The notes: generated from the sequence alone by a model not told the origin. Positions 51,771 through 64,000 are shown, numbered from the stretch's first letter. The stretch is DNA of 64,000 nt from an uncultured Micromonospora sp. (GCA_937951935.1 CALGAM010000209.1:1-64000); one strand, 5' to 3'. Numbers and translations: made by a program.

Positions 51771-52690
51771 CCGGGACCGCGCGGGCGGACGCCGTCGCGG
51801 GCCGGTGGCTGGTCACCGGCGCGGGCGGAATGCTCGGGCGGGACCTGCTGGCCGTCCTCGCCAACCGACCCGGCGGGCAGGTCACCGCCGCCACCCGGGC
51901 CGACCTCGACCTCACCGACCCGGCGGCGGTGCGGGCCGCGGTCGCGGGCCACGACATCGTGGTGAACGCCGCCGGCTGGACCGACGTGGACGCGGCGGAG
52001 ACACACGAGGCGGAGGCGACCGCGGTCAACGGAGACGGCGTGGCACACCTGGCCCGGGCATGCGCCGCGCACGGCGCCCGGCTGCTGCACGTCTCGACCG
52101 ACTACGTCTTCGCCGGCGACGCCACCACCCCCTACCCGGAGGACGCGACACCCGCGCCGATCAACGCGTACGGCCGGAGCAAACTCGCGGGCGAGCGGGC
52201 GGTACGACGCCTGCTGCCCCAGACCGGCTACGTGGTCCGGACCGCGTGGCTGTACGGCGCCCACGGTCCCAACTTCGTCACCACGATGCTGCGACTGGCG
52301 GCGCAGCGCCGGTACGTCGAGGTGGTCGACGACCAGCACGGCCAGCCGACCTGGTCGTACGCGCTCGCCGAGCGCCTGGTCGAGCTGGGCGGGCGGGCGC
52401 TGCACGGTGCCGCGGCGGCCGGGATCTACCACGGCACCGCCGCCGGCCAGACCACCTGGTACGGCCTGGCCCGCGAGGTGTTCCGGCTGGCCGGCCTGGA
52501 TCCGGCGCGGGTGCGACCGACCACGAGCGACCGGTTCCCACGCCCGGCGCGCCGACCCGGGTTCAGCGTGCTGGGGCACGCCGGCTGGCGTCGAGCCGGG
52601 CTGCCGTCCCTGCCGGACTGGCGGTCGCAGCTGGCCGCGGCACTGCAGCCGGACGGCCTGCTCCGGACCGTGGTCCCGGCGGCCGGTTAG
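51767..52690 (+). CDS. rmlD: dTDP-4-dehydrorhamnose reductase
   Basis: Reduces dTDP-4-keto-L-rhamnose to dTDP-L-rhamnose. The 307 residues show LVTGAGGMLGRDLLAVL, AAGWTDVDAAE, STDYVFAG, and YGRSKLAGE. The rmlC epimerase that should act before it is not in this window. GTG start overlaps the rmlB stop; converges on prcA. Confidence 0.93.
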   Translation: MTGTARADAVAGRWLVTGAGGMLGRDLLAVLANRPGGQVTAATRADLDLTDPAAVRAAVAGHDIVVNAAGWTDVDAAETHEAEATAVNGDGVAHLARACAAHGARLLHVSTDYVFAGDATTPYPEDATPAPINAYGRSKLAGERAVRRLLPQTGYVVRTAWLYGAHGPNFVTTMLRLAAQRRYVEVVDDQHGQPTWSYALAERLVELGGRALHGAAAAGIYHGTAAGQTTWYGLAREVFRLAGLDPARVRPTTSDRFPRPARRPGFSVLGHAGWRRAGLPSLPDWRSQLAAALQPDGLLRTVVPAAG

Positions 52691-52702
52691 GCGCCACCGG
52701 CC

Positions 52703-52726
52703 GGCGGCGGGGACGTGCCCGCCGCC
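52703..52726. terminator. Terminator between rmlD and prcA
   Basis: GGCGGCGGG, 6-nt loop, CCCGCCGCC: a perfect 9-bp stem between converging genes, usable on either strand. Confidence 0.55.
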
Positions 52727-52766
52727 GCCACACCCGGCCTGGTGCGGGCCGCCGGCCCTCGTCGCG

Positions 52767-53636
52767 CTACGCGCCGTCGCCGGCCGGCGGCTCGCCCGGG
52801 GTGTCCTGGTCGCCGGCCGGCGACCGACCCTTGGTCTCCAGATCCGCGGAGGCGGCGGACTCGGCCGGCTTGTCCGGTCCCGGGGCCGGCGTCTTCGGCT
52901 CCGAAGGCGACGCGGCGCCGTCGTCGGGCTTCGTCGGGGCCCCCTCCAACAGGGCGGACAGGGCGGCGCCGGTGATCCGCCGGAAGGTGCGGCCCACCCG
53001 CCGCCGGTCCAGGATCGCCACCTCGAGCTGCGTCGCCGCGATGGTGCGGGGTGCCCCGCCCTCGCCGCCGACGCTGCCCAGCGCCCGGACCGCCAACCGG
53101 ACCGCGTCACCCAGCGGCATGTCGGGCCGGTGGTCCTCCCGGAGGGCACCGCTGACCGCCTCGGCCTGACCACCCATCGCCATCCGGCCGGGCTCGTCGT
53201 TGACCGAGCCGTCGTAGGTGATGCGGTACAGCTCGTCGTCGTCCGGGGTGGCACCCACCTCGGCGACACAGATCTCCACCTCGAAGGGCTTCGACTGCTC
53301 GGTGAAGATCGCCCCGAGGGTCTGGGCGTACGCGTTCGCCAACGCCCGGCCGGTCACGTCGCGCCGGTCGAAGCTGAGCCCGGTGGCGTCGGCCATCCGG
53401 ACACCCGCCCGGCGCAGGTTCTCGAACTCGTTGTACCGCCCGACCGCCGCGAAGGCGATCCGGTCGTAGATCTCACTGACCTTGTGCAGGGCGGTGGAGA
53501 TGTTCTCCGCCACGAAGAGCACCCCACCCTCGTAGCTGAGGATCACGGCGCTTCGACCCCGGGCGATGCCCTTGCGGCACAGCTCGGAGCGGTCACGCAT
53601 GATCTGCTCGGGGGAGGCGTAGAACTGCATGGCCAC
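52767..53636 (-). CDS. prcA: Proteasome alpha subunit
   Basis: Outer-ring subunit of the 20S proteasome; it gates substrate entry and docks ARC. The 289 residues include the N-terminal gate region ([18 protein letters not shown]) and the Ntn-hydrolase core without catalytic Thr, ending in a Pro/Ser/Glu/Asp-rich tail of about 55 residues that makes it longer than mycobacterial PrcA. The GTG at 53636 or the ATG two codons later are both possible starts; AAGGAG lies upstream. It is 58 bp after prcB. Confidence 0.95.
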   Translation of the reverse strand: MAMQFYASPEQIMRDRSELCRKGIARGRSAVILSYEGGVLFVAENISTALHKVSEIYDRIAFAAVGRYNEFENLRRAGVRMADATGLSFDRRDVTGRALANAYAQTLGAIFTEQSKPFEVEICVAEVGATPDDDELYRITYDGSVNDEPGRMAMGGQAEAVSGALREDHRPDMPLGDAVRLAVRALGSVGGEGGAPRTIAATQLEVAILDRRRVGRTFRRITGAALSALLEGAPTKPDDGAASPSEPKTPAPGPDKPAESAASADLETKGRSPAGDQDTPGEPPAGDGA

Positions 53637-53694
53637 GGCGGCGTTTCTCCTTACCGGTCTCGCGGACGGCGGGTAACGGACTGCGGTGGCGGCG

Positions 53695-54534
53695 TCAGCC
53701 GCCCGGGTTCTCCATCCGGGCGGCGACCACCGCCTCGGCGACCGACGCCGCCTCGGCGTCGGAGAGCCGGTGGGTCCCCTCCGCGGTGGCCGTCATCACC
53801 ACCGGATAGATCCGCCGGGTCAGGTCGGGGCCGCCGGTGGCGCTGTCGTCGTCGGCGGCGTCGTAGAGGGCCTCGACCGCCAACCGGACCGCCTCGTCGG
53901 TGCTCAGGCCCGGCCGGTACCGCTTCTTCAGCGCGGCCTTCGCGAACAGCGAGCCGGAGCCGATGCTGTCGAACCCGGTCTCCTCGTACGGCCCACCGGC
54001 CACGTCGAAGCTGAAGATGCGTCCGGCTTTCGTCGGGTCGGTGGCGGCAAGATCGTACCCGGCGAAGATGGGGATCACCGCCAGCCCCTGCATCGCCGCG
54101 CCGAGATTGCCCCGGATCATCGCGGCCAGCCGGTTCGCCTTGCCGTCGAGGGAGAGCATCGCCCCCTCGATCTTCTCGTAGTGTTCGAGCTCCACCTGGA
54201 AGAGCCGCACCATCTCCAGCGCGATGCCGGCCGTTCCGGCGAAGCCGACCAGCGAGTACGCGTCGGCGGGGTGGACCTTCCGGATGTCCCGGCTGGAGAT
54301 GATGTTGCCCATCGTGCCCCGCCGGTCTCCGGCCATCACCACGCCCTCGGCGGTGCTCAGCGCGACGATGGTGGTGGCGTGCGGAACCATGTCGGCGGCC
54401 GATCCGGGCGGCAGCGGACGGCGCCCCGGCAGCAGGTCAGGCGCCGCCACGCTGAGGAACTGGGTGAACGAGGACGTGCCCACGTTGAGGAACACGTCGG
54501 GGAGACGCCCGGTGGGATCAAAAGCCGCTGCCAC
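53695..54534 (-). CDS. prcB: Proteasome beta subunit
   Basis: Proteolytic subunit of the 20S proteasome. From the GTG at 54534 the precursor has 279 residues; a propeptide of 53 precedes the nucleophile Thr54 (TTIVALS), with the catalytic-site Asp/Lys residues and GDRRGTMGN following. A GAGAGGAA Shine-Dalgarno precedes the start. The 360-bp gap to pup, and a TACTCT hexamer at 54623-54618 (minus), suggest prcBA have their own promoter. Confidence 0.95.
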   Translation of the reverse strand: MAAAFDPTGRLPDVFLNVGTSSFTQFLSVAAPDLLPGRRPLPPGSAADMVPHATTIVALSTAEGVVMAGDRRGTMGNIISSRDIRKVHPADAYSLVGFAGTAGIALEMVRLFQVELEHYEKIEGAMLSLDGKANRLAAMIRGNLGAAMQGLAVIPIFAGYDLAATDPTKAGRIFSFDVAGGPYEETGFDSIGSGSLFAKAALKKRYRPGLSTDEAVRLAVEALYDAADDDSATGGPDLTRRIYPVVMTATAEGTHRLSDAEAASVAEAVVAARMENPGG

Positions 54535-54894
54535 GTGCTTCCTCTCAGGTCTGTCGTCGCTCGTCCCGGCGTGCCGCCTCGACGCGGCCCGGCCGGGGCG
54601 ACCGTTGCGGTTGAAGCAGAGTATCTTCCCGATCCACCCGGTGCGGTGATCTCCGTCCCCGTGTTGCGGGCGACCGGACGGATCGGCACCGGCACGGTCG
54701 ACAGGGCGTCGCGCCGGGCCGCCGGGCGGGTTCCCGTCACCACACACACCGCCCGGCCGCCCCCGCCGGCGTCACCCGGCGCCGTGCGGACCGGGGACAC
54801 CACGCCGGGCCGGCGGGTCGGGGCGCGCACGGGTGGTCCGCCCACGGCCGCGACCGGATCGACGGACACGCCCGGCCACCTCCGGATGCTCCGG
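54535..54894. other. Interval between pup and prcB, no gene
   Basis: No convincing frame is seen. Most of it is high-GC without a Shine-Dalgarno; a minus-strand -10-like TACTCT (54623-54618) about 84 nt before prcB is the only regulatory candidate. A separate promoter here would let the core particle be made independently of Pup. Confidence 0.4.
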
Positions 54895-55110
54895 CTACTG
54901 TCCGCCCTTCTGGACGTAGCCCCGGACGAACTCCTCCGCGTTCTCCTCCAACACCGAGTCGATCTCGTCCAGCAGGTCCTCGACATCCTCGGTGATCTCG
55001 GCGTGCCGTTCGGCGACCTGCGGGTTCACCTCGGCGGTGACCTCGTCGATCTCCTCGCTCCGGCGCGCCTTGCCCGACTGGGACTGGCCGCCGGTGTCAC
55101 GGGTAGCCAT
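54895..55110 (-). CDS. pup: Prokaryotic ubiquitin-like protein Pup
   Basis: A 71-residue disordered protein attached to substrates by PafA. The central helix (VEDLLDEIDSVLEENAEEFV) binds ARC and the C-terminus ends GGQ, which Dop must deamidate to GGE before ligation. GGAGGAGG is the ribosome binding site. Located 106 bp after dop. Confidence 0.97.
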   Translation of the reverse strand: MATRDTGGQSQSGKARRSEEIDEVTAEVNPQVAERHAEITEDVEDLLDEIDSVLEENAEEFVRGYVQKGGQ

Positions 55111-55216
55111 CTGCTGCCTCCTCCACGATCGCCTGGGAGAAACTTACCTCGGTTGGACGACGGAACCGGCCCGTCACGGCCGGCCGGTCGATCTCCGGGC
55201 CACGACGGCGAGACGG

Positions 55217-56734
55217 TCAGCCACCGGTGATGGTCTCCAACAGGTCCTTCGCGCTCGCGCAGCGGTCGAACAGCGCACCGACGTGTTTGCGGGTCCCCCG
55301 TTCCGGCTCCATCATCGGCACCCGGACCAGCGACTCCCGGCCGACGTCGAAGATGACCGAGTCCCAGCTCGCCGCCACCACCTCCGAGGCGTACTGGGCC
55401 AGGCACCGGCCCCGGAAGTAGGCGCGGGTGTCCTCCGGCGGCTCGGTCATCGCCGTGCGGATCTGCTCCTCGGGCAGGAGCGTCGCCATCGCACCCCGGC
55501 TCACCAGCCGGTGGTAGAGGCCCTTCTCCGGCCGGACGTCGGAGTACTGCAGGTCGACCAGTTGCAGCTTGTGCGACGCCCAGCTGAGCCCCTCCCGCTC
55601 CCGGTACCCCTCCAGCAGCCGCAGCTTCGCCACCCAGTCGAGTTCGCCGGCGCAGAGCATGACGTCGCGGCCCAGCCGGTCCAACACGCTCTCCCACCGG
55701 TCCAGCACGTCGGCGGTGTCCGGGTCGACGTCGTCGCCGTACCGCTGGTCCACAAAGGAGCGTGCCCGCTCCAGGTACGCCCACTGCAGGTCCAGAGCGG
55801 TCAGCCGGCGTCCGTCACGCAGTCGTATCAGGTGGGTCAGGGTGGGGTCGTGGCTGACCGCCTTCAGCTCGCCCACCGGGTCGGCGATGGACAGGTCCGG
55901 GCCGAGCGCCTTCTCCTCGATCATCGTCAGCACCAGGGCCGTCGTGCCGACCTTCAGGTACGTCGAGATCTCCGACAGGTTCGCGTCGCCGATGATGACG
56001 TGCAACCGGCGGTACTTGTCGGCGTCGGCGTGCGGCTCGTCCCGGGTGTTGATGATCGGCCGCTTCAGCGTCGTCTCCAGCCCGACCTCCACCTCGAAGA
56101 AGTCGGCCCGCTGGGAGATCTGGAAGCCTGGCTGGGATCCGTCCTGCCCGATGCCGACCCGGCCCGCCCCACAGACGATCTGCCGGGTGACGAAGAACGG
56201 CGTCAGGTACGTGACGATGTCCGCGAACGGCGTCTGCCGGCGCATCAGGTAGTTCTCGTGGGCACCGTAGCTGGCGCCCTTGTTGTCGGTGTTGTTCTTG
56301 TAGAGGTGGATCGGATGGCTGCCGGGAATGGACGCCGCCCGCCGGGCGGCCTCGGCCATCACCCACTCCCCCGCCTTGTCCCACCGGACCAGGTCCCGCG
56401 GATTCGTCACCTCGGGGGTCGAGTACTCCGGGTGGGCGTGGTCGACATAGAGCCGGGCGCCGTTGGTGAGGATCACGTTGGCCAGCCCCAGGTCCTCGTC
56501 GGCCAGTGCCTCGGCCGGGTCGTACGCGGCACCGGAGTAGGTGAAACCCCGGGCGTCCCGCAGCGGGGACTCCTCCTCGTAGTCCCAGCGTGCCCGCCCG
56601 CCCCGGGCCAACTCCGGACGTGCGCCGTAGGCGTTGACCACCTGGGACGAGGTCACCATCGGGTTGGCACCGGCCTGGCCGGGCACGGAGATGCCGTACT
56701 CCACCTCGGTACCCATGATCCGCCGTACGCTCAT
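55217..56734 (-). CDS. dop: Pup deamidase / depupylase
   Basis: Deamidates the Gln C-terminus of Pup and removes Pup from substrates. Relative of PafA with glutamine-synthetase-like fold; 505 residues with [14 protein letters not shown] at the N-terminus, [34 protein letters not shown] and [22 protein letters not shown]. Its ATG overlaps the stop codon of a 9-codon leaderless upstream ORF (ATGA), so translation of dop is probably coupled to it. Confidence 0.95.
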   Translation of the reverse strand: MSVRRIMGTEVEYGISVPGQAGANPMVTSSQVVNAYGARPELARGGRARWDYEEESPLRDARGFTYSGAAYDPAEALADEDLGLANVILTNGARLYVDHAHPEYSTPEVTNPRDLVRWDKAGEWVMAEAARRAASIPGSHPIHLYKNNTDNKGASYGAHENYLMRRQTPFADIVTYLTPFFVTRQIVCGAGRVGIGQDGSQPGFQISQRADFFEVEVGLETTLKRPIINTRDEPHADADKYRRLHVIIGDANLSEISTYLKVGTTALVLTMIEEKALGPDLSIADPVGELKAVSHDPTLTHLIRLRDGRRLTALDLQWAYLERARSFVDQRYGDDVDPDTADVLDRWESVLDRLGRDVMLCAGELDWVAKLRLLEGYREREGLSWASHKLQLVDLQYSDVRPEKGLYHRLVSRGAMATLLPEEQIRTAMTEPPEDTRAYFRGRCLAQYASEVVAASWDSVIFDVGRESLVRVPMMEPERGTRKHVGALFDRCASAKDLLETITGG

Positions 56735-56760
56735 GCCGCCGCCTCGCTTCGCTCACCCAT
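56731..56760 (-). CDS. Short leaderless upstream ORF coupled to dop
   Basis: ATG at 56760 opens MGERSEAAA and ends at a TGA that overlaps the dop ATG (ATGA). TACCCT, a -10-like hexamer, lies 56773-56768, seven nucleotides before it, so the transcript should begin at this ATG. dop itself has no separate ribosome binding site other than the GGCGGCGG at the end of the uORF. The peptide is probably only a loading device. Confidence 0.55.
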   Translation of the reverse strand: MGERSEAAA

Positions 56761-56919
56761 GGCGTCGAGGGTAGTCCCCGTCGCCACCGGATCCTCGCCC
56801 GGTGTGTCGACACGGCCACCGTACGCCGTGTCCGGACCGTCAACCGGGGACGTCGTCGGACGGCACGGGCCGGACAGCATCGTGGGCGCCCCGCACGGCG
56901 CCCACGACAGCATCACGCA

Positions 56920-58701
56920 CTACAGGTACTGGCCGGTGTTGCTCGCCGTCTCGATGGAACGGCCGGCCTCCGCGCCCTTGCCACCGGAGACGAGGGTGCG
57001 GATGTAGACGATGCGCTCCCCCTTCTTGCCGGAGATCCGGGCCCAGTCGTCGGGGTTGGTGGTGTTGGGCAGGTCCTCGTTCTCCCGGAACTCGTCGACA
57101 CACGCGTCCAACAGGTGCTGCAGCCGCAACCCCTTGCGCCCGGAGGAGAGGAACTCCTTGATGGCCATCTTCTTGCCCCGGTCGACGATGTTCTGGATCA
57201 TCGCGCCGGAGTTGAAGTCCTTGAAGTACAGGACCTCCTTGTCACCGTTGGCGTAGGTGACCTCGAGGAACCGGTTCTCGTCGGTTTCCGAGTACATCCG
57301 CAACACCACCGCCTCGATCATGGCGGCGACCGTCGCCTCGGGGTCGTTGCCGTGCTCGGCCAGATCGTCGGGGTGCAGCGGAAGGTCCGGGCGGAGGTAC
57401 TTCGAGAAGATGTCCTTCGCGGCCTCCGCGTCCGGGCGCTCGATCTTGATTTTCACGTCGAGCCGACCGGGCCGCAGAATCGCCGGGTCGATCATGTCCT
57501 CCCGGTTGGAGGCGCCGATGACGATGACGTTCTCCAGCCCCTCCACGCCGTCGATCTCGCTGAGCAGCTGCGGCACGATGGTGTTCTCGACGTCGGAGGA
57601 CACCCCGGAGCCACGGGTCCGGAACACCGAGTCCATCTCGTCGAAGAAGACGATGACCGGGGTACCCTCGCTGGCCTTCTCCCGGGCCCGTTGGAAGATG
57701 AGCCGAATGTGCCGCTCGGTCTCGCCGACGTACTTGTTGAGCAACTCCGGGCCCTTGATGTTGAGGAAGTAGCTGGTGTGCTTCTCCTCGCCCCGCCGCT
57801 CGGCGATCTTCTTGGCCAGCGAGTTCGCGACCGCCTTGGCGATCAGCGTCTTGCCGCAGCCCGGAGGGCCGTACAGCAGGATGCCCTTGGGCGGACGCAG
57901 CTGGTGCTCCCGGAACAGGTCGGCGTGCAGGAACGGCAGTTCGACGGCGTCCCGGATCTGCTCGATCTGGGACTGCAGGCCGCCGATGTCGGAGTAGTCG
58001 ACGTCCGGCACCTCCTCGAGGACCAGCTCCTCGACCTCGCTCTTGGGGATCCGCTCGTACGCGTACGCCGAGCGAGGCTCGATCATCAGGGAGTCACCGG
58101 GCCGCAGCGGCGTGCCGATCAACGTGTCCGCGAGGTGGACGATGCGCTCCTCGTCCGCGTGCGAGATCACCAGGGCGCGGTCACCCACGCCGTTGGAGGG
58201 GTTCTCCAACACCTCCTTGAGCATGACGACCTCGCCCACCCGCTCGAAACCGAGCGCGTCGACGACGTTGAGCGCGTCGTTGAGCAGAACCTCCTGCCCA
58301 CGCCGAAGCTGCGTCACGTCGATCGAGGGTGAGACAGCCACCCGGAGTTTCCGACCCCCGGTGAAGACGTCCACCGTCCCGTCGTCGTGACGGGCCAGGA
58401 AGACACCGTAACCGCTGGGCGGCTGCGCCAGCCGGTCGATCTCTTCCTTGAGCGTGACGATCTGGGCGCGTGCCTCCTTGAGGGTGTTCACAAGCCGCTC
58501 GTTGTTCTCGGTGAGCCGAGCCAGTTGGGCCTGCGTCGCCGCCAGCCGTTCCTCGAGCTGCCGGACGTGTCGAGGGCTTTCGGTCAACTTCCGCCGCACC
58601 AGAGCGAGTTCCTCTTGAAGAAACGCGACCTGGGTGGAGAGATCGTGGGCCTCCTTCTCCCACCGTGCGGCGCGCGAGTCCGCGTCGTCGCTGCGTGCCA
58701 C
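56920..58701 (-). CDS. arc: Proteasome-associated ATPase ARC (Mpa)
   Basis: AAA+ ring that unfolds pupylated proteins into the 20S core. The 593 residues comprise an N-terminal coiled coil (about 10-92) that captures Pup, tandem OB folds (about 98-240), and the ATPase with GPPGCGKT (about residue 278), IVFFDEMDS and an ASNRED second-region motif. The C-terminus is GQYL, the tail that opens the alpha-ring gate. GTG start with GGGGAGG upstream. Confidence 0.97.
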   Translation of the reverse strand: MARSDDADSRAARWEKEAHDLSTQVAFLQEELALVRRKLTESPRHVRQLEERLAATQAQLARLTENNERLVNTLKEARAQIVTLKEEIDRLAQPPSGYGVFLARHDDGTVDVFTGGRKLRVAVSPSIDVTQLRRGQEVLLNDALNVVDALGFERVGEVVMLKEVLENPSNGVGDRALVISHADEERIVHLADTLIGTPLRPGDSLMIEPRSAYAYERIPKSEVEELVLEEVPDVDYSDIGGLQSQIEQIRDAVELPFLHADLFREHQLRPPKGILLYGPPGCGKTLIAKAVANSLAKKIAERRGEEKHTSYFLNIKGPELLNKYVGETERHIRLIFQRAREKASEGTPVIVFFDEMDSVFRTRGSGVSSDVENTIVPQLLSEIDGVEGLENVIVIGASNREDMIDPAILRPGRLDVKIKIERPDAEAAKDIFSKYLRPDLPLHPDDLAEHGNDPEATVAAMIEAVVLRMYSETDENRFLEVTYANGDKEVLYFKDFNSGAMIQNIVDRGKKMAIKEFLSSGRKGLRLQHLLDACVDEFRENEDLPNTTNPDDWARISGKKGERIVYIRTLVSGGKGAEAGRSIETASNTGQYL

Positions 58702-59125
58702 GTCCCACCTCCCCGGGGGCTTGAACGTTCTGCCCTAACACTAACCGCTATGACGCTGATTCGGTTCCATGCAACACCCTCGTCGACAGACCTTGATCGC
58801 GTGGCCACGAACGCGACCGCGACGTCACGCCGGCCCGGTTCGACCGGCACGGTTGCGGGTACCACCCGCCGATGCACGCCGGGCGGGTGCCGGGCCGGCC
58901 ACGGGCGGACCAGGACACCCGCCGGCCGACCACCGAGGCCACCGGAGGCCTCCCGCCGGGCGAGCCGACGACCCCCGCCACCGTCGCGTGCCGTGCCGAA
59001 CCGCCGGCGCCGTCCGCGGGCGGACGCGTCGTCGCGGCGACGGGCCCTCCGCCCGCGGCACGGGATCCCGCCGCCTCAGGACCGGGCGGCCCCCGCGTCC
59101 CGGCACGCCCCGGCACGCCCGCCGC
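58702..59125. other. Interval between trmI and arc, promoter only
   Basis: About 420 bp without a convincing gene. The 80 bp nearest arc are locally AT-richer and contain minus-strand TTGCAT and a TAGTGT hexamer (about 25 bp apart, poor spacing), so a promoter is probable there but not resolved. The rest is high-GC and only carries shadow frames. Confidence 0.4.
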
Positions 59126-61366
<2,241 letters not shown>

Positions 61367-61482
61367 ACACGGCGGAGACCGGACACCGCGTCCGCGCGGA
61401 CCCCTCTCCTCCCGCGGGAGGAGAACAGGCTCGCCAACGCCGACGACCCGCCGCCCGGAAAACAGCGGCTACCGTCGCCAAC

Positions 61483-62757
61483 ATGACCCACAGCGACACC
61501 CCGGCGCCGCCGGTGCCCCCGCCCGGCCGGCGCCGACAGCCGGGCAGGGCGGACGCCCGGCAGCGCCTGACACCGCTGTGGGACACACTGCTGGCCCTGG
61601 CCGCGGTCGCCGTGGACGTGATACTCCGGGCCACCGACTCCCCCCAGACCATCGCCGGCTATCCCGAACCACCCCGGGTCACCGCGGCCGTCTGGAGCGT
61701 CGCCTGCGCGGCACCGATCGTGCTGCGTGGGATCGCCCCCCGGGCGGCGGTGGCCCTGGCGACCCCGATCCTGCTCGCCGCCGGCCTCGCCCAGGCACAC
61801 TCGGCAAGCGCCGCCATGACCGTGATCACGTTGAGCTACACCGCCGCGTCCCGTTTCCCACTGCGGCAGGCGGTGCTCGCCGGCGCCGTCGTCTGGGCAC
61901 CCGGGCTGCTCGTCGTCGTCGCCGCACCCGTCCCGGACAGCCCCGTCACGCTCTCCCCCGGCTACGTACTCTTCACCCAGGTGCTGCTGGCACTGGTCTG
62001 CTTCTTCGTCGGACGGACCGTGCACGCCCAGCGTGCCTCCGTCCGCGCCCTGGAGGAACGCGCCCGGGTCGCGGAGGAGAACCAGCGGGCCCTCGCCGAC
62101 CAGGCCGTGGCCGACGAGCGGCGGCGCATCGCCCGGGAACTCCACGACGTGGTGGCCCACCACGTCAGCGTGATGGGCGTGCTGGCCACCGGCGCCCGTC
62201 GGGTGCTGTCCCGCGACCCGGCCGCCGCGGACGACGCACTGGGCAGCATCGAGGAAACCGGCCGGACGACACTGCGGGAACTGCGACGCCTCCTCGACGT
62301 CCTGCGCACCGACACCGAACCGGCCGCCGACCTCACCCCCCAGCCAGGGCTGGCCGGAATCGAGACCCTGATCGAGCAGGTCCGGGAGGCGGGACTGCCG
62401 GTGACCCTCCACGTGGACGGCACCCCGGTGCCGCTGGATCCCGGAGTGACGCTGACCATCTACCGGATCGTGCAGGAGGCACTCACCAACGCGCTCAAAC
62501 ACGCCGGAAACGCCACCGCCCAGGTCCGGCTCGGCTTCGAGCCGCGGTGGCTGACCGTGGAGATCTCCGACACCGGGCGAGGGCCGACGCCGGAACCCCG
62601 CCGGGTCGGACACGGCCTGGTGGGCATGCGAGAACGGATCGCCCTCTACGGTGGAACCCTGCGTACCGGGCCGCGCCCAGGGGGCGGCTACCGGGTATAC
62701 GCCAGGATGCCCATGGAGCAACTGGGCGCCCCAGTCAGCGAACGACACGAGAGGTAG
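61483..62757 (+). CDS. Two-component sensor histidine kinase (NarL/DesK family)
   Basis: A 424-residue membrane sensor: about four to five N-terminal transmembrane helices (35-170) with hardly any extracellular domain, a HisKA_3 dimerisation helix with phosphoacceptor His in RELHDVVAHH, and an HATPase_c domain (NALKHAGN, GRGPTPEP, HGLVGMRERIALYGG). TACCGT lies seven nucleotides before the ATG (leaderless). Signal unknown. Followed 6 bp later by its response regulator. Confidence 0.9.
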   Translation: MTHSDTPAPPVPPPGRRRQPGRADARQRLTPLWDTLLALAAVAVDVILRATDSPQTIAGYPEPPRVTAAVWSVACAAPIVLRGIAPRAAVALATPILLAAGLAQAHSASAAMTVITLSYTAASRFPLRQAVLAGAVVWAPGLLVVVAAPVPDSPVTLSPGYVLFTQVLLALVCFFVGRTVHAQRASVRALEERARVAEENQRALADQAVADERRRIARELHDVVAHHVSVMGVLATGARRVLSRDPAAADDALGSIEETGRTTLRELRRLLDVLRTDTEPAADLTPQPGLAGIETLIEQVREAGLPVTLHVDGTPVPLDPGVTLTIYRIVQEALTNALKHAGNATAQVRLGFEPRWLTVEISDTGRGPTPEPRRVGHGLVGMRERIALYGGTLRTGPRPGGGYRVYARMPMEQLGAPVSERHER

Positions 62758-62763
62758 GGCGGC

Positions 62764-63450
62764 ATGACGGACGGACAGGCCCCGAAGCGACCGGTGCGGG
62801 TCCTGCTCGCGGACGACCAGCCGCTGCTGCGTACCGGCTTCCGCATGGTGCTCGGCGCGGAGGACGACCTCGACATCGTCGGCGAGGCCGGCGACGGAGT
62901 CGAGGCGGTCGAGCTGTCCCGCCGGTTGCTGCCCGACGTCGTCCTGATGGACATCCGCATGCCCCGGATGGACGGGGTCGCCGCGACCCGGGCGATCGTC
63001 GAAGCCCGGCTGCCGGTACGGGTGCTGATCCTGACCACCTTCGACCTCGACGAGTACGTCGTCGGCGCGCTGCGGGCCGGAGCCAGCGGCTTCCTGGCCA
63101 AGGACGTGCCGGCCGAGGACCTGGTCGCCGCCATCCGCACCGTCGCCGCTGGCGAGGCGGTCGTCGCCCCGCGGATCCTCAAACGGCTGCTCGACCGGTT
63201 CGCGGAGTCACTGCCGGACCCGGCCGCCACGCCACCGAAGGAGATCGGGGTGCTCACCGAACGGGAACGGGAGGTCCTGATCCTGGTGGCCCGCGGACTC
63301 TCCAACGCCGAGATCGCCCGGGTCCTCTCGGTGAGCGAGACGACCATCAAGACCCACGTCGGGCACGTTCTCACCAAACTCGGGCTGCGGGACCGGGTAC
63401 AGGCGGTGGTGCTGGCCTACGAGACCGGACTGGTCCGGCCGGGGGCGTGA
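62764..63450 (+). CDS. Two-component response regulator, NarL family
   Basis: A 228-residue regulator: receiver domain with LLADDQPLLRTGF, phosphoacceptor Asp in VVLMDIRMPRMDG, and Lys in FLAKDV; C-terminal LuxR HTH with LTEREREVLILVARGLSNAEIA. Cognate to the adjacent kinase, as deduced from the shared operon. A GGGCGG lies before the ATG. Targets are not evident. Confidence 0.93.
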   Translation: MTDGQAPKRPVRVLLADDQPLLRTGFRMVLGAEDDLDIVGEAGDGVEAVELSRRLLPDVVLMDIRMPRMDGVAATRAIVEARLPVRVLILTTFDLDEYVVGALRAGASGFLAKDVPAEDLVAAIRTVAAGEAVVAPRILKRLLDRFAESLPDPAATPPKEIGVLTEREREVLILVARGLSNAEIARVLSVSETTIKTHVGHVLTKLGLRDRVQAVVLAYETGLVRPGA

Positions 63451-63477
63451 GCCGTCGGACGGGGATCCGCCGACGGC
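63451..63477 (+). terminator. Terminator after response regulator
   Basis: GCCGTCGG (63451-63458) and CCGACGGC (63470-63477), an 8-bp stem with an 11-nt loop starting immediately after the TGA, followed by AATCG. Confidence 0.45.
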
Positions 63478-64000
63478 AATCGCGCCCCGCGACCGGTCGC
63501 CGGAGTACGGACGATCCTCCGCGGGTGACCCTCTCCCCCACGAAGGAACACCGGACACGACCACGGAGGAGCCGGAGACCCTCCCGGCGCGGAACGGCCG
63601 GACCGCGCCCGGCGCCCACCGTGGACACCGGTCGGCACGACGTGCCGACCGACACTCCCCGACACCGGCAGCAGCCAGCCGGAAACAACGGAAACACCGC
63701 GGAGGAAAGCGGCCGAACCGCCGCGGACAATCACACGCCGACCAGATAATCAGCGGTAAGAGGCGGGCCGGTCGATCGACCCACCAGTGAACTCGGAAAA
63801 CGGGTGACCGGCATCGCCGGAGTGACAAACCGCAGAACGAACAGTACCAGTCAGGGACAACCCTGATCCGCCCTCCGGGCTGACCCGCACCGGGAAATCC
63901 GCGTCCGGCTCCGTCCGCGGGTGGAGGTCCCGCCCACCCGCCGCACCGACGATGGAAACCGTCGGCCGGACCAGGGACCAACGGTCCGTCCGAAGGTATC
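63478..64000. other. Terminal intergenic region
   Basis: No convincing gene. The stretch 63640-63870 is noticeably less GC-rich than the rest and probably holds a promoter for a gene beyond the window. It includes the perfect 12-bp palindrome GGTCGATCGACC near 63761-63775 and a hairpin TCAGGG-ACAA-CCCTGA near 63852-63867. Long minus-strand frames here look like shadows. Confidence 0.4.

Noticed and set aside
63208..63981. Minus-strand 257-codon frame at the window end
   Set aside because: Overlaps the response regulator HTH and has biased, Arg/Ser/Cys-rich composition typical of antisense shadows.

Overview
This is a gene-dense window of about 64 kb from a very GC-rich actinobacterium. It carries a complete pupylation/proteasome cluster (pup, prcB, prcA, dop, arc, pafA, pafBC), rbpA, a helY-like helicase and TrmI. 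Start codons are often GTG, and many genes have a -10 hexamer only 5-9 nt upstream, as expected for leaderless mRNAs. The overall content fits Micromonosporaceae (Micromonospora or Salinispora type), but that placement is inference from gene content. No rRNA, tRNA or CRISPR array was seen.

Positions 1-22,000 are mixed accessory and core genes. They start with a truncated endonuclease/exonuclease/phosphatase gene and a tyrosine recombinase (755-1750) whose start codon lies inside a dif-like palindrome. Next come a short-chain dehydrogenase, a PlsC acyltransferase, a pair of LuxR-type regulators, a three-gene dynamin-like GTPase cassette preceded by a leader ORF, a glycerophosphodiesterase, an MFS transporter, thymidine kinase, and a LysR/EmrB-type efflux pair. 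A second tyrosine recombinase (18565-19563) is followed by a PPOX-family protein, a decayed recombinase fragment, two AT-rich palindromes and a zinc-ribbon/coiled-coil gene. Three CATAA-N6-TTAT sites and one 14-bp perfect inverted repeat cluster near the two recombinases. They suggest past integration by Xer-type elements.

Positions 22,000-35,600 hold rbpA with a clear sigma-R-type promoter, fxsA, ppm1 overlapping lnt, a candidate structured RNA, and a lysine-fermentation locus. The latter is a tightly coupled minus-strand operon (kdd, amidohydrolase, kamD, kamE, kal, MutL-like reactivase) divergent from kamA, with an Lrp/AsnC regulator downstream. It covers lysine to 3-keto-5-aminohexanoate and the final ammonia-lyase step. 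The cleavage enzyme Kce is not in the window.

Positions 35,600-64,000 hold an acyl-CoA dehydrogenase, a 5'-3' exonuclease, helY, a HAD hydrolase, a lipid kinase, tatC/tatA, pafC/pafB, a DUF3866 gene, pafA, then rmlA/rmlB/rmlD inserted before prcA, prcB, pup, dop, arc. TrmI and a RecB-like nuclease follow, as in other actinobacteria, and a NarL-type two-component system ends the window. Proteins are tagged by PafA with Pup (made ligation-competent by Dop), unfolded by ARC and degraded by PrcAB. PafBC is the DNA-damage regulator encoded with the ligase. The rml genes (dTDP-sugar synthesis) are a conspicuous insertion into this otherwise standard order.
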